Of a stretch of DNA of 41,636 nucleotides, positions 17,750 through 27,415 are shown piece by piece. Made by a program: the position numbers and the translations under genes. Source of the DNA: Verrucomicrobiota bacterium (GTDB lineage: Bacteria > Verrucomicrobiota > Verrucomicrobiia > Chthoniobacterales > UBA10450); the NCBI GenBank assembly GCA_003220155.1, contig QHRO01000246.1, forward strand, positions 1-41,636. Direction: 5' to 3'. The notes beneath the pieces were generated by a model, which was not told the DNA's origin, did no database searches, and saw nothing but the letters and a program-made list of their open reading frames with translations. Positions within the stretch are counted from its first letter, which is position 1. Each line of letters starts with the position of its first letter.

Positions 17750-20267
17750 GTTCCAGTTCCGCTTCAGTGAAATGTTCCCGCGGCAGCTTCGGTTTAACTG
17801 CAACTGCCGCCGGCAAAGTGAAGAAGATGGTCGCGGCCAGGCTCCAGAACAAGCCGATGGCGCAGGCAATCCCCAGCCCGCTCAAGGTCGGATTATGCGC
17901 CCAGCCGAGCGAACCGAATCCGGCGATGGCGGTCAATCCCGCGAGCACGACTGGTTTAACTACACCGGTAAGATCGCGCGCGACATCGTGGCTTCGCTGC
18001 CAAACTAACAAGACGTAGATTCCATAATCAACCCCGATAGCAAGAACGAGGCGGAAGGCGAGCACATTTAATAAATTCAGCGGCACGCTGAGCAGTTTCA
18101 TCGAAGCGATCATGGCCGCGACCGCAAGCGCAAGCGTTATCACTTGCACGAGCCAGAGACGCAAGTCACGATAAAGAATCGCCAGAAGCGAGGCATCGAA
18201 TATCGCCATCAACGCACTGATCAGGAGCAACTGCCGATGCGACCACGGCACCAGATCGGTCAAGGTATAACTCCAGCCCGAGAGAGTGATTGGGATTCCT
18301 GTAACTGGCAGTTCGCGCGCGAGTACGTTCTTTTGTTCCTGCGTCGCCACCGGGGCGTTGGTGGTGACGAAGCCGGTTGTGGTCAGTGAATCCTGCGCGA
18401 AATAGCGTTCGACCAAAAACCACCAGGCTGAGCCCGGCGGCAATTGCGTGCGCCAGGACGGGATTTTGTAATCAGGGGCAGCCGCCGCTTGGAGCTGGTT
18501 GAGTAACTCGAAGGCGGAAGCGAAGGCGTCGGGGTTAAATCGATTTTGAGTAAGCGCGTTCTGCAAGGCGGTTCGGGCCGCGTCAAAGTTAATCGAAGCC
18601 AGCTTTCGCCGATTGTGTTGCATTTCGCGCGGTGAAAGGGCGAGCGCGTTGGGAATGGAGAAGCTCTTAATTTTGCCGGCGCGTTGCAGCTCGGCCCAGT
18701 GCTGCGCAATCGCATTCCAGAAATCGTGCAACTGTTGTTCGGTTGAGGCACGGACGATTCCAAGGACTGGTTCCCAGCGCACCGGCATTTTCTGCATGAT
18801 CAAACTGAGCGCGGTGCCGGCGCGACTGTTCTTCGGCTCCAGCGATCGCGCGTTTGCCTCAAAGGTGAGCGGAATTTGCGGAGCGATCGCAATAATCAGC
18901 AGCGCGATCAGAATGGGAGCGCTAATTGCGAGAATGGACCGCGGGCGGCTCTGCATGCGACGCACATAATTTCTCACTGCCCCTAAAATCCAATCGCTGC
19001 GCAACGGAACATTTCCTCGCGGCACGAACAGAAAAAAAACCGTCGTCATTAATAGGCCGGCAGCGGAAATTCCGATGGCGATAAGGACGCCGAGCTGAAT
19101 AAATCCCGAAGAGTTGCTTAGGACGAGGGCTAGGAAACCGATTGCGGTGGTTAAGGCGCCGAAGAAAACGGCGCGGCCAAGACTGTGAATGGCGTCGGCA
19201 ACGGCGACGCGATGTCCGTCGCCTTCGTTTCGCGCTTGCTGATAGCGGCCGTAAATCAGAATGGCGAAATCAACGCCGAGCCCAACCAGAATCGCGCAAA
19301 AGCCGACCGTCACCATGTTGAGGCGGTGAAAAATCAAGAGGCCAGCGGCGAGTCCAATCAGACAACAAAGCAGAAGGGCGAAGCCCATTCCAAGCAACGG
19401 GAGCCACCGCCGAAATCCGATAAAAAAAACGGCACCGACCAGCGCGATTGAACTCAACACCGTGGCAACGATGTCATGGCGCATGCTCAGCGAAATTTCC
19501 GCCACATAAGCGGAACGCCCAGTGATGAATACTTCAAGTTTGCCGCCATCCCAGCCTTCCAGCGCGGGTGTGCGAAATGCATTCACCTGCTTCATTAGTT
19601 TCTGGCAATCAAACGCGCTGATACTTGGCTGATTCGTGACCATCGGAAAAACGCGCATGGTGGAATCGGGCGAAGTCAGGGGCTGATCTGTTTCCATCGC
19701 GGCGTTGCCGGCAAACGGCTTGAGCGACGGCGTGATTAGGCCGAGTGGATCGAGCGTCAGCTCTATTTCCGGCCGCGGCGAACCGCTTTCGATTTCCCGA
19801 CGCAATTGCGCGAGGCGTTCCTGAATTTTCTGGGGTTGAAGCAAAGAAATCGCGCGATCAAAATCCTCCGGCTCGAGATTGAGCAGAAGCGGGAGGGCGA
19901 TTCGTTGCAGATCGCGCACTCCATCCGGCGTTTCCATGGGCGAACCCGCCAGCACGCGAACGCACCATGGTTGCGCGCGCAGTCTCTCGACGAATTTCGG
20001 CGCGAATTCTTCCAGCTTATCCACGTCCTCGGGCTGACAAAGAAGGGCGAAGGTCAGTTCGCGCGTCTGCGCAAACTCACTGTTGTAGGTCTTCAGGCCT
20101 TCGACCGAATCAAATCCCTGCGGTAACAAATTGAGGACTTCGGTATCGAGCCGTAAAAACGCCATCAGAATGCCGACACTGATGAGCGCGATCAGTAAGA
20201 CCACGCTCCACATCAGGCCACGGCGTTCCGTAACAAGAAAGGCAACCTTTTCGCTGAATCGCATCAC
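17742..20267 (-). CDS. MMPL/RND-superfamily exporter
   Basis: 841 aa, two repeated TM blocks: VGLGVDFAILIYGRYQQARNEG and LAIGVDYGIYVLLVWQRSHD (GVDY/F motifs). Overlaps the lolA-like start. Confidence 0.88.
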   Translation of the reverse strand: MMRFSEKVAFLVTERRGLMWSVVLLIALISVGILMAFLRLDTEVLNLLPQGFDSVEGLKTYNSEFAQTRELTFALLCQPEDVDKLEEFAPKFVERLRAQPWCVRVLAGSPMETPDGVRDLQRIALPLLLNLEPEDFDRAISLLQPQKIQERLAQLRREIESGSPRPEIELTLDPLGLITPSLKPFAGNAAMETDQPLTSPDSTMRVFPMVTNQPSISAFDCQKLMKQVNAFRTPALEGWDGGKLEVFITGRSAYVAEISLSMRHDIVATVLSSIALVGAVFFIGFRRWLPLLGMGFALLLCCLIGLAAGLLIFHRLNMVTVGFCAILVGLGVDFAILIYGRYQQARNEGDGHRVAVADAIHSLGRAVFFGALTTAIGFLALVLSNSSGFIQLGVLIAIGISAAGLLMTTVFFLFVPRGNVPLRSDWILGAVRNYVRRMQSRPRSILAISAPILIALLIIAIAPQIPLTFEANARSLEPKNSRAGTALSLIMQKMPVRWEPVLGIVRASTEQQLHDFWNAIAQHWAELQRAGKIKSFSIPNALALSPREMQHNRRKLASINFDAARTALQNALTQNRFNPDAFASAFELLNQLQAAAAPDYKIPSWRTQLPPGSAWWFLVERYFAQDSLTTTGFVTTNAPVATQEQKNVLARELPVTGIPITLSGWSYTLTDLVPWSHRQLLLISALMAIFDASLLAILYRDLRLWLVQVITLALAVAAMIASMKLLSVPLNLLNVLAFRLVLAIGVDYGIYVLLVWQRSHDVARDLTGVVKPVVLAGLTAIAGFGSLGWAHNPTLSGLGIACAIGLFWSLAATIFFTLPAAVAVKPKLPREHFTEAELEHA

Positions 20268-20279
20268 AGAAAAGCCGGC

Positions 20280-20687
20280 CTAGAAGCGGAGCACGAAAGT
20301 CTCCGATCCTTCACTCACCTGCACAATTCGCTTTTGCGGATTGCGCAGAATTTCCTGGCGCAAGGCGAGCCAACCGCTGGCCCGCGCCGGCGGCTGCTGA
20401 AGCGGCCCTGACCAGGGAATGCGTGCGAGCGGGCCTTGCACGCGAGCGAAAGCGGGATCTGTACGCATTACTAACAAAGTGACGCCCGGGCCCTTGCTGA
20501 AAGTCAATTCGAAATCGCCGCGATTGGAGTAGCGCACGAATACCTCGCCAATGAGCGATGTTTTTTTGCCGTGATAAGAAAGCTGGCCGTTGCGAGCAGT
20601 CCATGTCCGGCTCGGCGGCGCGAATTGATGGATGGCGCAGCTGCTCAGAATTAGGGCGACAGCCAGGGTCGACGCAATTCGCCCCAT
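20280..20687 (-). CDS. Small outer-membrane-type lipoprotein (possible DUF3261-like), function unknown
   Basis: Signal peptide with lipobox MGRIASTLAVALILSSC; start overlaps the upstream flavoprotein stop; genetic linkage to MMPL/LolA. Confidence 0.6.
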   Translation of the reverse strand: MGRIASTLAVALILSSCAIHQFAPPSRTWTARNGQLSYHGKKTSLIGEVFVRYSNRGDFELTFSKGPGVTLLVMRTDPAFARVQGPLARIPWSGPLQQPPARASGWLALRQEILRNPQKRIVQVSEGSETFVLRF

Positions 20688-20688
20688 A

Positions 20689-22014
20689 CTATATAGAGGC
20701 GGGCTTGAGTGGCTCTGTTTGGCCGTTCGTTTTGGGCACAAGCGAAAGTCGCGGGCAAAGGGTCCAACGTTTTTGCAAACGCACGATCAGATAAAAAAGT
20801 TCCATTCGCCAGCGGATGGCAAAGCGGTTGCCAACGTTACCGCCGAGCACGGCATTCACCGCCGGTGGAATCTGCAGAAGCTCGGTCGGCGTTAAAAAAA
20901 CTTCGATGAATTCCTTGCCGGCATACCACGATTCAACGAAGCGCAGATAAACGTCCATGGCGCGATTGATCAGCCGTTCGTAATGCCGGAACAGACGCCG
21001 GGCGCGTTTTGGGTGATCGAGCACCTCGTGCAAAACATCGGCCGCCTGTTCACCAGCGAGGACAGCGAGAAAAACGCCGCTGCTGAAAACGGGATCGATG
21101 AAACCGGCGGCATCACCGGCAAGCAACCAGCGATCTCCAGTGAGTCTCTCACTCCGATAGGAAAAATCCGCTGCGGTATAGACCTGTGAAACGCGTCGGC
21201 CCGCGCCGATGCGATTGCGCACGAGCGGCTGCTCCGCAATAGCGCGCTCGAAAAATTCTTCGGCGGAAAGTCCAGAGCTTTTGAAGTCCGCCGCCTCCAA
21301 TACAACGCCGATACTGGTGCGGTCATTCTCCAGCGGGATAATCCAGAACCAGCTTTGCAAGGTACGAACCATGCGGGTGAGCGTGCCATCGATTCCCTCC
21401 TCGCGCTCCAACCCTTCGTAGTGCGCAAAGAGCGAAAGTTTCTGCAAATGCTGATAACTCTTCTTCAGCTTGAATTTATTTCCGATCACGGAATTCCGCC
21501 CGCTCGCGTCGATAACATAGAGCGCACGAATATTTTCGGAGGGACGTGCTTCTGCACGTCCGAGGACGCGCAGAACCGCGTCCCTCCGCAGGAAAAGCGT
21601 CGCGCCATCTTGATCAAAATCGACGTTCTCGACCATGGTCTCCTCGCGAACTTCCGCACCCAATTCCGCCGCGTGATCTAACAGCATCTTGTCGAATTTC
21701 GACCGTGTCACCTGATACGAACGATCGGTGCGGGAGCCAAATCCATCCTTGAAGTAAAACTTCGCTGCTTTTTCGCCACCGGCTTCCGCAATCTCGCCTC
21801 CAAATTTTTCGACAAAACCGGCACGCAATTTTTCCTGAATCCCCAGCCGGGTGAATGTTTCCATGCTAAAAGGCAGAAGCGACTCGCCGATGTGGAAACG
21901 CGGAAACTTGTCTCGTTCGAGCACGATCACGCGTCGCCCTGCTTTGCTGAGCAAGGTCGCCGCGGTGCTGCCGGCGGGGCCGCCGCCGATGATCGCAACA
22001 TCATAATTTTCCAC
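20689..22014 (-). CDS. FAD-dependent oxidoreductase of the flavin-halogenase / geranylgeranyl-reductase-like superfamily
   Basis: VENYDVAIIGGGPAGSTAATLLSKAGRRVIVLERDKFPRFHIGESLLP; WFWIIP (WxWxIP signature); DRWLLAGDAAGFIDPVFSSGVFLA. Probable GTG start at 22014; residues further upstream fall in a repeat. Confidence 0.82.
   Translation of the reverse strand: MENYDVAIIGGGPAGSTAATLLSKAGRRVIVLERDKFPRFHIGESLLPFSMETFTRLGIQEKLRAGFVEKFGGEIAEAGGEKAAKFYFKDGFGSRTDRSYQVTRSKFDKMLLDHAAELGAEVREETMVENVDFDQDGATLFLRRDAVLRVLGRAEARPSENIRALYVIDASGRNSVIGNKFKLKKSYQHLQKLSLFAHYEGLEREEGIDGTLTRMVRTLQSWFWIIPLENDRTSIGVVLEAADFKSSGLSAEEFFERAIAEQPLVRNRIGAGRRVSQVYTAADFSYRSERLTGDRWLLAGDAAGFIDPVFSSGVFLAVLAGEQAADVLHEVLDHPKRARRLFRHYERLINRAMDVYLRFVESWYAGKEFIEVFLTPTELLQIPPAVNAVLGGNVGNRFAIRWRMELFYLIVRLQKRWTLCPRLSLVPKTNGQTEPLKPASI
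21538..21587. repeat. Palindromic repeat element inside the flavoprotein CDS
   Basis: GGAGGGACG...CGTCCCTCC outer arms enclosing two hairpins: GGACGTGC-ttct-GCACGTCC and GGACGCG-cagaac-CGCGTCC. Confidence 0.75.
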
Positions 22015-22048
22015 CGCGAGAAAGTAGCCGACTTCGGGGGGAAGCAAA

Positions 22049-22198
22049 GGGTAGCGCACGCAACCCCAGTCCGACTCGGACCTCGCGTATTGGCGGAGGC
22101 GTCTCGCCTTCGCGGACATTTCTGCAAAGATTGTTTGGGCGAGACGCCGAAAGTCCAGGCCGGACTGGCGTTAGCACGCCGGAGGGCGCGCGCTACCC
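22049..22198. repeat. About 150-bp nested inverted-repeat element
   Basis: GGGTAGCGCACGC (22049-22061) / GCGCGCTACCC (22188-22198); CCAGTCCG (22066-22073) / CGGACTGG (22161-22168); GGCGTCTCGCC (22098-22108) / GGCGAGACGCC (22138-22148). Confidence 0.75.
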
Positions 22199-22285
22199 GG
22201 AACACTGCGGCGACGCGGCGGTTCACGCAGTTCGAGACACGCCGCACCTTGTAAGGAGCATGCTTTCGTATTAACGAATCAACAG

Positions 22286-23392
22286 ATGAAGTTGATCGAC
22301 CGTTTCGTCAGCCGTGAGCTGATCGTGAATCTTCTGTTCGCGATCTTTGTCCTCAGTCTTGTGCTCGTCGTCGGGAATATTTTTCGCAAGCTTCTGCCAT
22401 TGCTGGTGAATCACGACGTGCCCGTCGAGTATCTCGTTAGCTTTATTGCTTATGTGCTGCCGTTCTCGCTTATTTTCACTATCCCGTGGGGTTTGTTGAC
22501 CGCGATTCTGCTGGTTTTCGGACGATTGTCGGCAGATAACGAGCTAGTCGCGCTCCGTTCCAACGGCGTAAGTGTGCCGCGCGTTTGCGTTTCGCTGGCC
22601 CTTGTCGCCCTCGCTTGCACCGCCATTAGCTTGTGGCTCAATGTGCAGGTGGCCCCAGCAGCGCAGGAAAAACTGCGCTCCAGTCTCTACGATCTCGCAA
22701 CCAGAAATCCAATGGCGCTTTTCGGCAGCGATCAGGTAATCGACGAATTTCCGGGCCGCAAAATTTATGTCGGAAAGAAAGATGGTAATAAACTCGAGAA
22801 CATTACCGTCTTTGAAATGAATGAGCAGTCCTTACCAGTGCGCGTCACTCTTGCCCGCACTGGAATGCTGGAAGCGGATCTACCGAACAAGCGAATTCTG
22901 ATGCGTCTTTACGACGCGCGTTATCAGCAGCGCGATGAGAAAAACCCGCTCGATCTTCGTAAAATTCGCGACGGCATCAGCATGGCTGAGGGCACTCTTC
23001 CGATCAGTCTCGACGAACTTTACGAGAAAGAGAAAAAGCGCCCGAGTCGCTCGGCTTTGTCAATTACCCAACTGGTCGATCAATTAAAGAGCGCAAACAA
23101 ACGGGAGCGCAGCGCCAGCAGGACGGAGTTGAACAAACGATTTTCCTTTCCCTTTTCCTGCGTGGCTTTTGCCCTCGTTGGCGTGCCGCTCGGCGTTACT
23201 GCGCATCGGCGGGAAACCACCATTGGTTTTCTTCTCAGCCTGGTCATCGCCATTTCTTATTTCCTTTTTGTCATCATCGCCGACACCCTTCGGAACAATC
23301 CGAAGGTACATCCGGAGCTGTTGGTCTGGTTTCCGAACGTCCTTTTCATTGTGCTGGGTGCGGTTCTTTTCGTCCGTTTGAGTAAGCGCTAG
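22286..23392 (+). CDS. LptF/LptG-family LPS export permease
   Basis: MKLIDRFVSRELIVNLLFAIFVLSLVLVVGNIFRKLLPLL and C-terminal TM block FSFPFSCVAFALVGVPLGVTAHRRETTIGFLLS. Confidence 0.88.
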   Translation: MKLIDRFVSRELIVNLLFAIFVLSLVLVVGNIFRKLLPLLVNHDVPVEYLVSFIAYVLPFSLIFTIPWGLLTAILLVFGRLSADNELVALRSNGVSVPRVCVSLALVALACTAISLWLNVQVAPAAQEKLRSSLYDLATRNPMALFGSDQVIDEFPGRKIYVGKKDGNKLENITVFEMNEQSLPVRVTLARTGMLEADLPNKRILMRLYDARYQQRDEKNPLDLRKIRDGISMAEGTLPISLDELYEKEKKRPSRSALSITQLVDQLKSANKRERSASRTELNKRFSFPFSCVAFALVGVPLGVTAHRRETTIGFLLSLVIAISYFLFVIIADTLRNNPKVHPELLVWFPNVLFIVLGAVLFVRLSKR

Positions 23393-23423
23393 AAGTTTTC
23401 TCGCCCAGCCCAACCTAGGCTTT

Positions 23424-23449
23424 CGTTCCCAAAATCCAGTTTGGGAACG
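23424..23449. repeat. Perfect 10-bp-stem hairpin, possible terminator of the LptF/G gene
   Basis: CGTTCCCAAA-atccag-TTTGGGAACG, T-run about 12 nt downstream. Confidence 0.6.
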
Positions 23450-23553
23450 CCTCGAAGATTTTTTCTCTGCTTGAAACAACCAAATGGCGTGGCCATTTCG
23501 ATTGTGGTAACTAGGCGAGGCCGCTCGTGGCCACGGCTAGTTTTCCCGGAGTT

Positions 23554-23931
23554 ATGACCTTGCAGATACTGGTGGTCGAGGATCACGGCGATACTCGCCG
23601 CGTCTTGACCGGCTTGCTCGGGCATTTCGGTCATTCCATTTCCGCAGCGGACAATGTGGAAAGCGCGCTTGCATTTCTGAGAGCGAAACACTTCGACGCG
23701 ATTGTGAGTGACCTGGCTTTGCCGGATGGCAGCGGATGCGAGGTGATTCGTGAAGCAAAACGCCGGCAGAATCTCACCGGCGTGGCACTGACCGCGGATG
23801 GCGAACAAGACGATATCAGGCGCGGACGCGACGCCGGCTTCGATTATCATCTGACCAAGCCGATAGATTTCGCGCAGTTACGCAACGTGCTTGAGCAGAT
23901 CGCGCCGGCTCATAATGACGGGCTCGTCTGA
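23554..23931 (+). CDS. Stand-alone response-regulator receiver (REC) protein
   Basis: LQILVVEDHGDTRRVL, DAIVSDLALPDGSG, YHLTKPIDFAQL. ORF extends to 23527 with a GTG start. Confidence 0.88.
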   Translation: MTLQILVVEDHGDTRRVLTGLLGHFGHSISAADNVESALAFLRAKHFDAIVSDLALPDGSGCEVIREAKRRQNLTGVALTADGEQDDIRRGRDAGFDYHLTKPIDFAQLRNVLEQIAPAHNDGLV

Positions 23932-23942
23932 GCGTCACACAG

Positions 23943-24749
23943 CTATTTCACTTCTTCGGTGATGACGTGAAATTTTAGCAGCCTGGCGCTGCCAAAGTTT
24001 GTCGTCAGTGCAACGTCAGCGGCGTCCCGACCCACGGCCATGAGAATACGGCCGATGCGTCGTTGGTTATGGCGCGCATCAAAAGTGTGCCATTTCCCGC
24101 CGAGGAAAACTTCGAACCATGCGCTAAAATCCATCGGGTAAGGCGCAGGTGGAACCCCAATGTCGCCCAGGTAACCGGTGACATAACGCGCCGGGATATT
24201 GAGGCATCGACAAAAGGTAATGCCGAGATGCATGAAATCGCGGCAAACACCCTTGCCGTCGCGATAAACTTCCAGCGCGCTTTTTTGTGGATCGGCGAAG
24301 TGATAGCCAAAGGTGATGTGATTATGCACCCAATCACAGATCGTTTGCACGCGCGACCAGCCTGGCCGCGTCGGGCCAAAAAGTCTCCACGCTTCATTGT
24401 TTAGTTTGTCCACTTCGCAGTAACGACTCGGAAGCAAAAAACAGAGTGCTTCGTCCGGTAGATCCTCGACGTTGTGCTGCACTGCCTCGGGTGCTTCCTC
24501 ATCGGGCTGGCCACTATCATGAATGGTGGTGTCGAGAGTGAATCGCACCATGCCCGCTGGCGCGAGCAGCCGGCCGCAAATATTTTCAAAACTATCCAGG
24601 TAGGTGTGGACCGGCACAGCTGGCTCGACCGCGACTTCCTCCGCCGACTGCAAGTCGTGGCGGCGCGAAGGATGGACGTAAAGCATCGTGATCAACGGCG
24701 TCGGATTCGCGAGCTCGAAGGAGATATCGTAGCCGATTCGAATCAACAT
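23943..24749 (-). CDS. Transglutaminase-like (cysteine peptidase fold) family protein
   Basis: GKGVCRDFMHLGITFCRCLNIPARYVTGYLGD, SAWFEVFLGGKWHTFDARHN (Cys/His/Asp triad region). Confidence 0.88.
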   Translation of the reverse strand: MLIRIGYDISFELANPTPLITMLYVHPSRRHDLQSAEEVAVEPAVPVHTYLDSFENICGRLLAPAGMVRFTLDTTIHDSGQPDEEAPEAVQHNVEDLPDEALCFLLPSRYCEVDKLNNEAWRLFGPTRPGWSRVQTICDWVHNHITFGYHFADPQKSALEVYRDGKGVCRDFMHLGITFCRCLNIPARYVTGYLGDIGVPPAPYPMDFSAWFEVFLGGKWHTFDARHNQRRIGRILMAVGRDAADVALTTNFGSARLLKFHVITEEVK

Positions 24750-24756
24750 GGTTCCC

Positions 24757-25560
24757 TTACAGCGAACCAAATCGCGCCCGGACGACGATTTTTTCGTTGG
24801 CGGCATCGATTGTGAGATCGCGCAACTGTATTTCGCCGAGCGGCAGGGCGGATAGTGGAAAGGCACGTCGTTCAATTTTTGAAAGAGAAGGTGTGATCGC
24901 AGCGCAGGCGAGCGCGGCAATTGGTCCCTTCCCGTGGCATTTCAGATTGGAGACGGTGGCGACGAGATCGTCACTGACGGCAAAGGTGCCAGCCAGGCTG
25001 AGCGCAGGATGAAAAATGAACTTGTGCGCGGAGACGGTGAGCTTTCCATCGAGAGCGCGCGGACCACGCGGTGTCAACTCGAGTTGGGCATTATCGACAA
25101 CGACGCCTTCCTTTTCCGCAAGCTTGCTCGCGCCTTTCATGATCATGCTTTCAGCTGCCGAGCGAGAGATTTCGAACCGAATATTCCCGTCCTGGGCTCG
25201 ATACATGATGAGCAACAGTTTCCCTTCAGGCTGAACCTTCTGATACAATTCGACATTAGAAGCTTCGAACTGAAAACCGAAGTCACCGCCGAGAATACTA
25301 ATCGGCTCGCCCGAGACATAAATATGGCGCACCACCATTGCTGGAATCGCTTCCGAGGGGTCGAGCGGCGGGGGACGATGATGATGATCGATCGTGGCCC
25401 CGGATAGATCGACCGCGATTGAGTCCAGCGCCGACGCGTCACCGCCACCCACGGCGACCATTTTCTCTGGCCGCGAGATAAAGCTGCGCAGTCCTTCTTC
25501 AATCGCCCGAGCCAAGGCATCCGGCGCTTCCGGGATTTCATTTCGAGGCAAAATGAACAT
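24757..25560 (-). CDS. Conserved-looking hypothetical protein
   Basis: 267-aa ORF with coding-like composition, ends 8 bp upstream of the transglutaminase-like gene; no family recognised. Confidence 0.6.
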   Translation of the reverse strand: MFILPRNEIPEAPDALARAIEEGLRSFISRPEKMVAVGGGDASALDSIAVDLSGATIDHHHRPPPLDPSEAIPAMVVRHIYVSGEPISILGGDFGFQFEASNVELYQKVQPEGKLLLIMYRAQDGNIRFEISRSAAESMIMKGASKLAEKEGVVVDNAQLELTPRGPRALDGKLTVSAHKFIFHPALSLAGTFAVSDDLVATVSNLKCHGKGPIAALACAAITPSLSKIERRAFPLSALPLGEIQLRDLTIDAANEKIVVRARFGSL

Positions 25561-25644
25561 CTTTTGAATTGGGCCGGCAACGCTAGAACGCCCATGGAAA
25601 CGATTTGCTTCCGGAGGTTTTTCCGCTACCTTCCGCGTTCCTTT

Positions 25645-25914
25645 ATGGCGAAAACCTCCTGGGTCAACCGCAACGAACGCAAGCGCGCGACGGTCAAGAA
25701 ATATGCCGCGCTACGGGCGGAGCTGAAAGCAAAGAAGGACTATGCCGGTCTCGCGCAACTGCCCCGCGATGCCAGTCCGACGCGTGTGGTTAATCGTTGC
25801 CAGGTTTCCGGCCGGCGACGCGCATTTATCCGGCGGTTCAAGATTTCACGGCTGACTTTTCGTGAGCTGGCGTCGAGTGGATTGATTCCCGGCGTCACCA
25901 AGTCTAGCTGGTAG
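25645..25914 (+). CDS. rpsN: 30S ribosomal protein S14, zinc-independent (C-minus) type
   Basis: [89 protein letters not shown]; no CxxC pairs. Confidence 0.92.
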   Translation: MAKTSWVNRNERKRATVKKYAALRAELKAKKDYAGLAQLPRDASPTRVVNRCQVSGRRRAFIRRFKISRLTFRELASSGLIPGVTKSSW

Positions 25915-25916
25915 GG

Positions 25917-27356
25917 TTGGATTGGTGGGTCTGGATGCCCGGCTGCATCCGCGTGATGAGTATTTCATTTTCATCTTTTGGTCTGTGGCTGGCACTAAGC
26001 ACAGCCGTGAACGATCATTGGGATTCGGCGGTTTCAGTGTTGTTGAAACTGCTGGTCATTGCCGTCCTCGTTGCGCTGAACGGATTCTTCGTCGCCTGCG
26101 AGTTTGCCATCGTTAAAGTCCGCAGCAGCCAGCTCGACACGTTGGTGGAAGAAGGAAATCTGCGCGCCAGTTTCGCTAAATACATTCGTGCGCATCTGGA
26201 CGCCTATCTATCCGCGACCCAACTAGGCGTTACTCTGGCCAGCCTCGCGCTCGGATATCTGGGCGAACAATATCTCGCTGAAATGTTGCAACCGTTTTTT
26301 GCGCTCGCCGGCATTAACTCTCACGCCGTGGTAACGTCCATTTCGATCGCTCTAGCCTTCGTCGGAATCACTTTTTTACACATCGTTTTTGGCGAGCTCG
26401 CACCGAAGTACATTGCCATTGGAAATCCTCTCCCCGTCGCCCTGGCACTGGCGCGACCGCTCGGCGGATTTTATTTCCTTTTCCGGCCTGCCATCTGGTT
26501 GCTGCACAAGTCAGCGAATCTCCTGCTTGTCCGTCTGCTCCGAATTAAACGAGTGGCGGCGACGGAGCTAGCCCACAGCGAGGAAGAGCTGCGTTTGATT
26601 TTGGATCAAAGCGAAGAATCCGAAGAGGTATCACCACTCGGCCGCGATTTGCTGGTGAACGCGCTCGATCTGCGTCGACGTGTCGTCCGGGATATCATGA
26701 CGCCGCGCGGCCAGGTTGTATTCCTCAACATCGAAGAGAGCTTTGAGGACAATGTAAAAAAAGCGCTGGCCTCGCGTCACACGCGCTTTCCTCTTTGTCG
26801 CGGCCATCTCGACAACACCATTGGCTTGATTCACATCAAGGAATTGGTGCCACTAATGCGCGATCCGAATCCCGATCTTTTGCGCATCAGGCGGGAGTTG
26901 ACGCCGGTGCCGGAAATGATGTCGCTGGAGAAATTGCTTTCGCTCTTTCTCAACAAACACGCGCACCTCGCCATCGTCGTCGATGAATTTGGCGGTACCG
27001 TTGGAATGGTGACCTTGGAGAATGTTTTGGAAGAACTAGTCGGCGACATCCAGGACGAATTCGATACCGAGAAAGAAGAATTTCGCGAGATTAACGAGAA
27101 TGAGTTTAGCGTGGATGGCGCGCTTGCCCTTTACGAACTACGCGATCTGGCTGGGATTCAATTGGAAAGCGCGGACGTGAGTACGATCGGCGGTTATGTG
27201 ACCCATCTTCTCGGCCATTTGCCCAAACAAGGTGAACAAGTCCAGATTGAAAATTATCTCGTTACCATCTCGCACAGCGACGGACGTCGTGTTCAACAGC
27301 TGCATTTTAGGAAGCTCGACGAAGCCGCCACGAAAAAATCAAACGCGCTAGGATGA
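25917..27356 (+). CDS. CNNM/CorC (DUF21 plus CBS pair plus CorC_HlyC) membrane protein
   Basis: [75 protein letters not shown]. True start may be the ATG at 25956. Confidence 0.9.
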   Translation: MDWWVWMPGCIRVMSISFSSFGLWLALSTAVNDHWDSAVSVLLKLLVIAVLVALNGFFVACEFAIVKVRSSQLDTLVEEGNLRASFAKYIRAHLDAYLSATQLGVTLASLALGYLGEQYLAEMLQPFFALAGINSHAVVTSISIALAFVGITFLHIVFGELAPKYIAIGNPLPVALALARPLGGFYFLFRPAIWLLHKSANLLLVRLLRIKRVAATELAHSEEELRLILDQSEESEEVSPLGRDLLVNALDLRRRVVRDIMTPRGQVVFLNIEESFEDNVKKALASRHTRFPLCRGHLDNTIGLIHIKELVPLMRDPNPDLLRIRRELTPVPEMMSLEKLLSLFLNKHAHLAIVVDEFGGTVGMVTLENVLEELVGDIQDEFDTEKEEFREINENEFSVDGALALYELRDLAGIQLESADVSTIGGYVTHLLGHLPKQGEQVQIENYLVTISHSDGRRVQQLHFRKLDEAATKKSNALG

Positions 27357-27371
27357 CAATCGAGGAATATG

Positions 27372-27415
27372 CGCCGTCGTGTCCCAAATACTTGGGCGCC
27401 GACGGCGTGGCGCCC
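27372..27415. repeat. Overlapping inverted repeats (possible hairpin)
   Basis: CGCCGTCG (27372-27379) / CGACGGCG (27400-27407), and GGGCGCC (27394-27400) / GGCGCCC (27409-27415). Confidence 0.5.
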
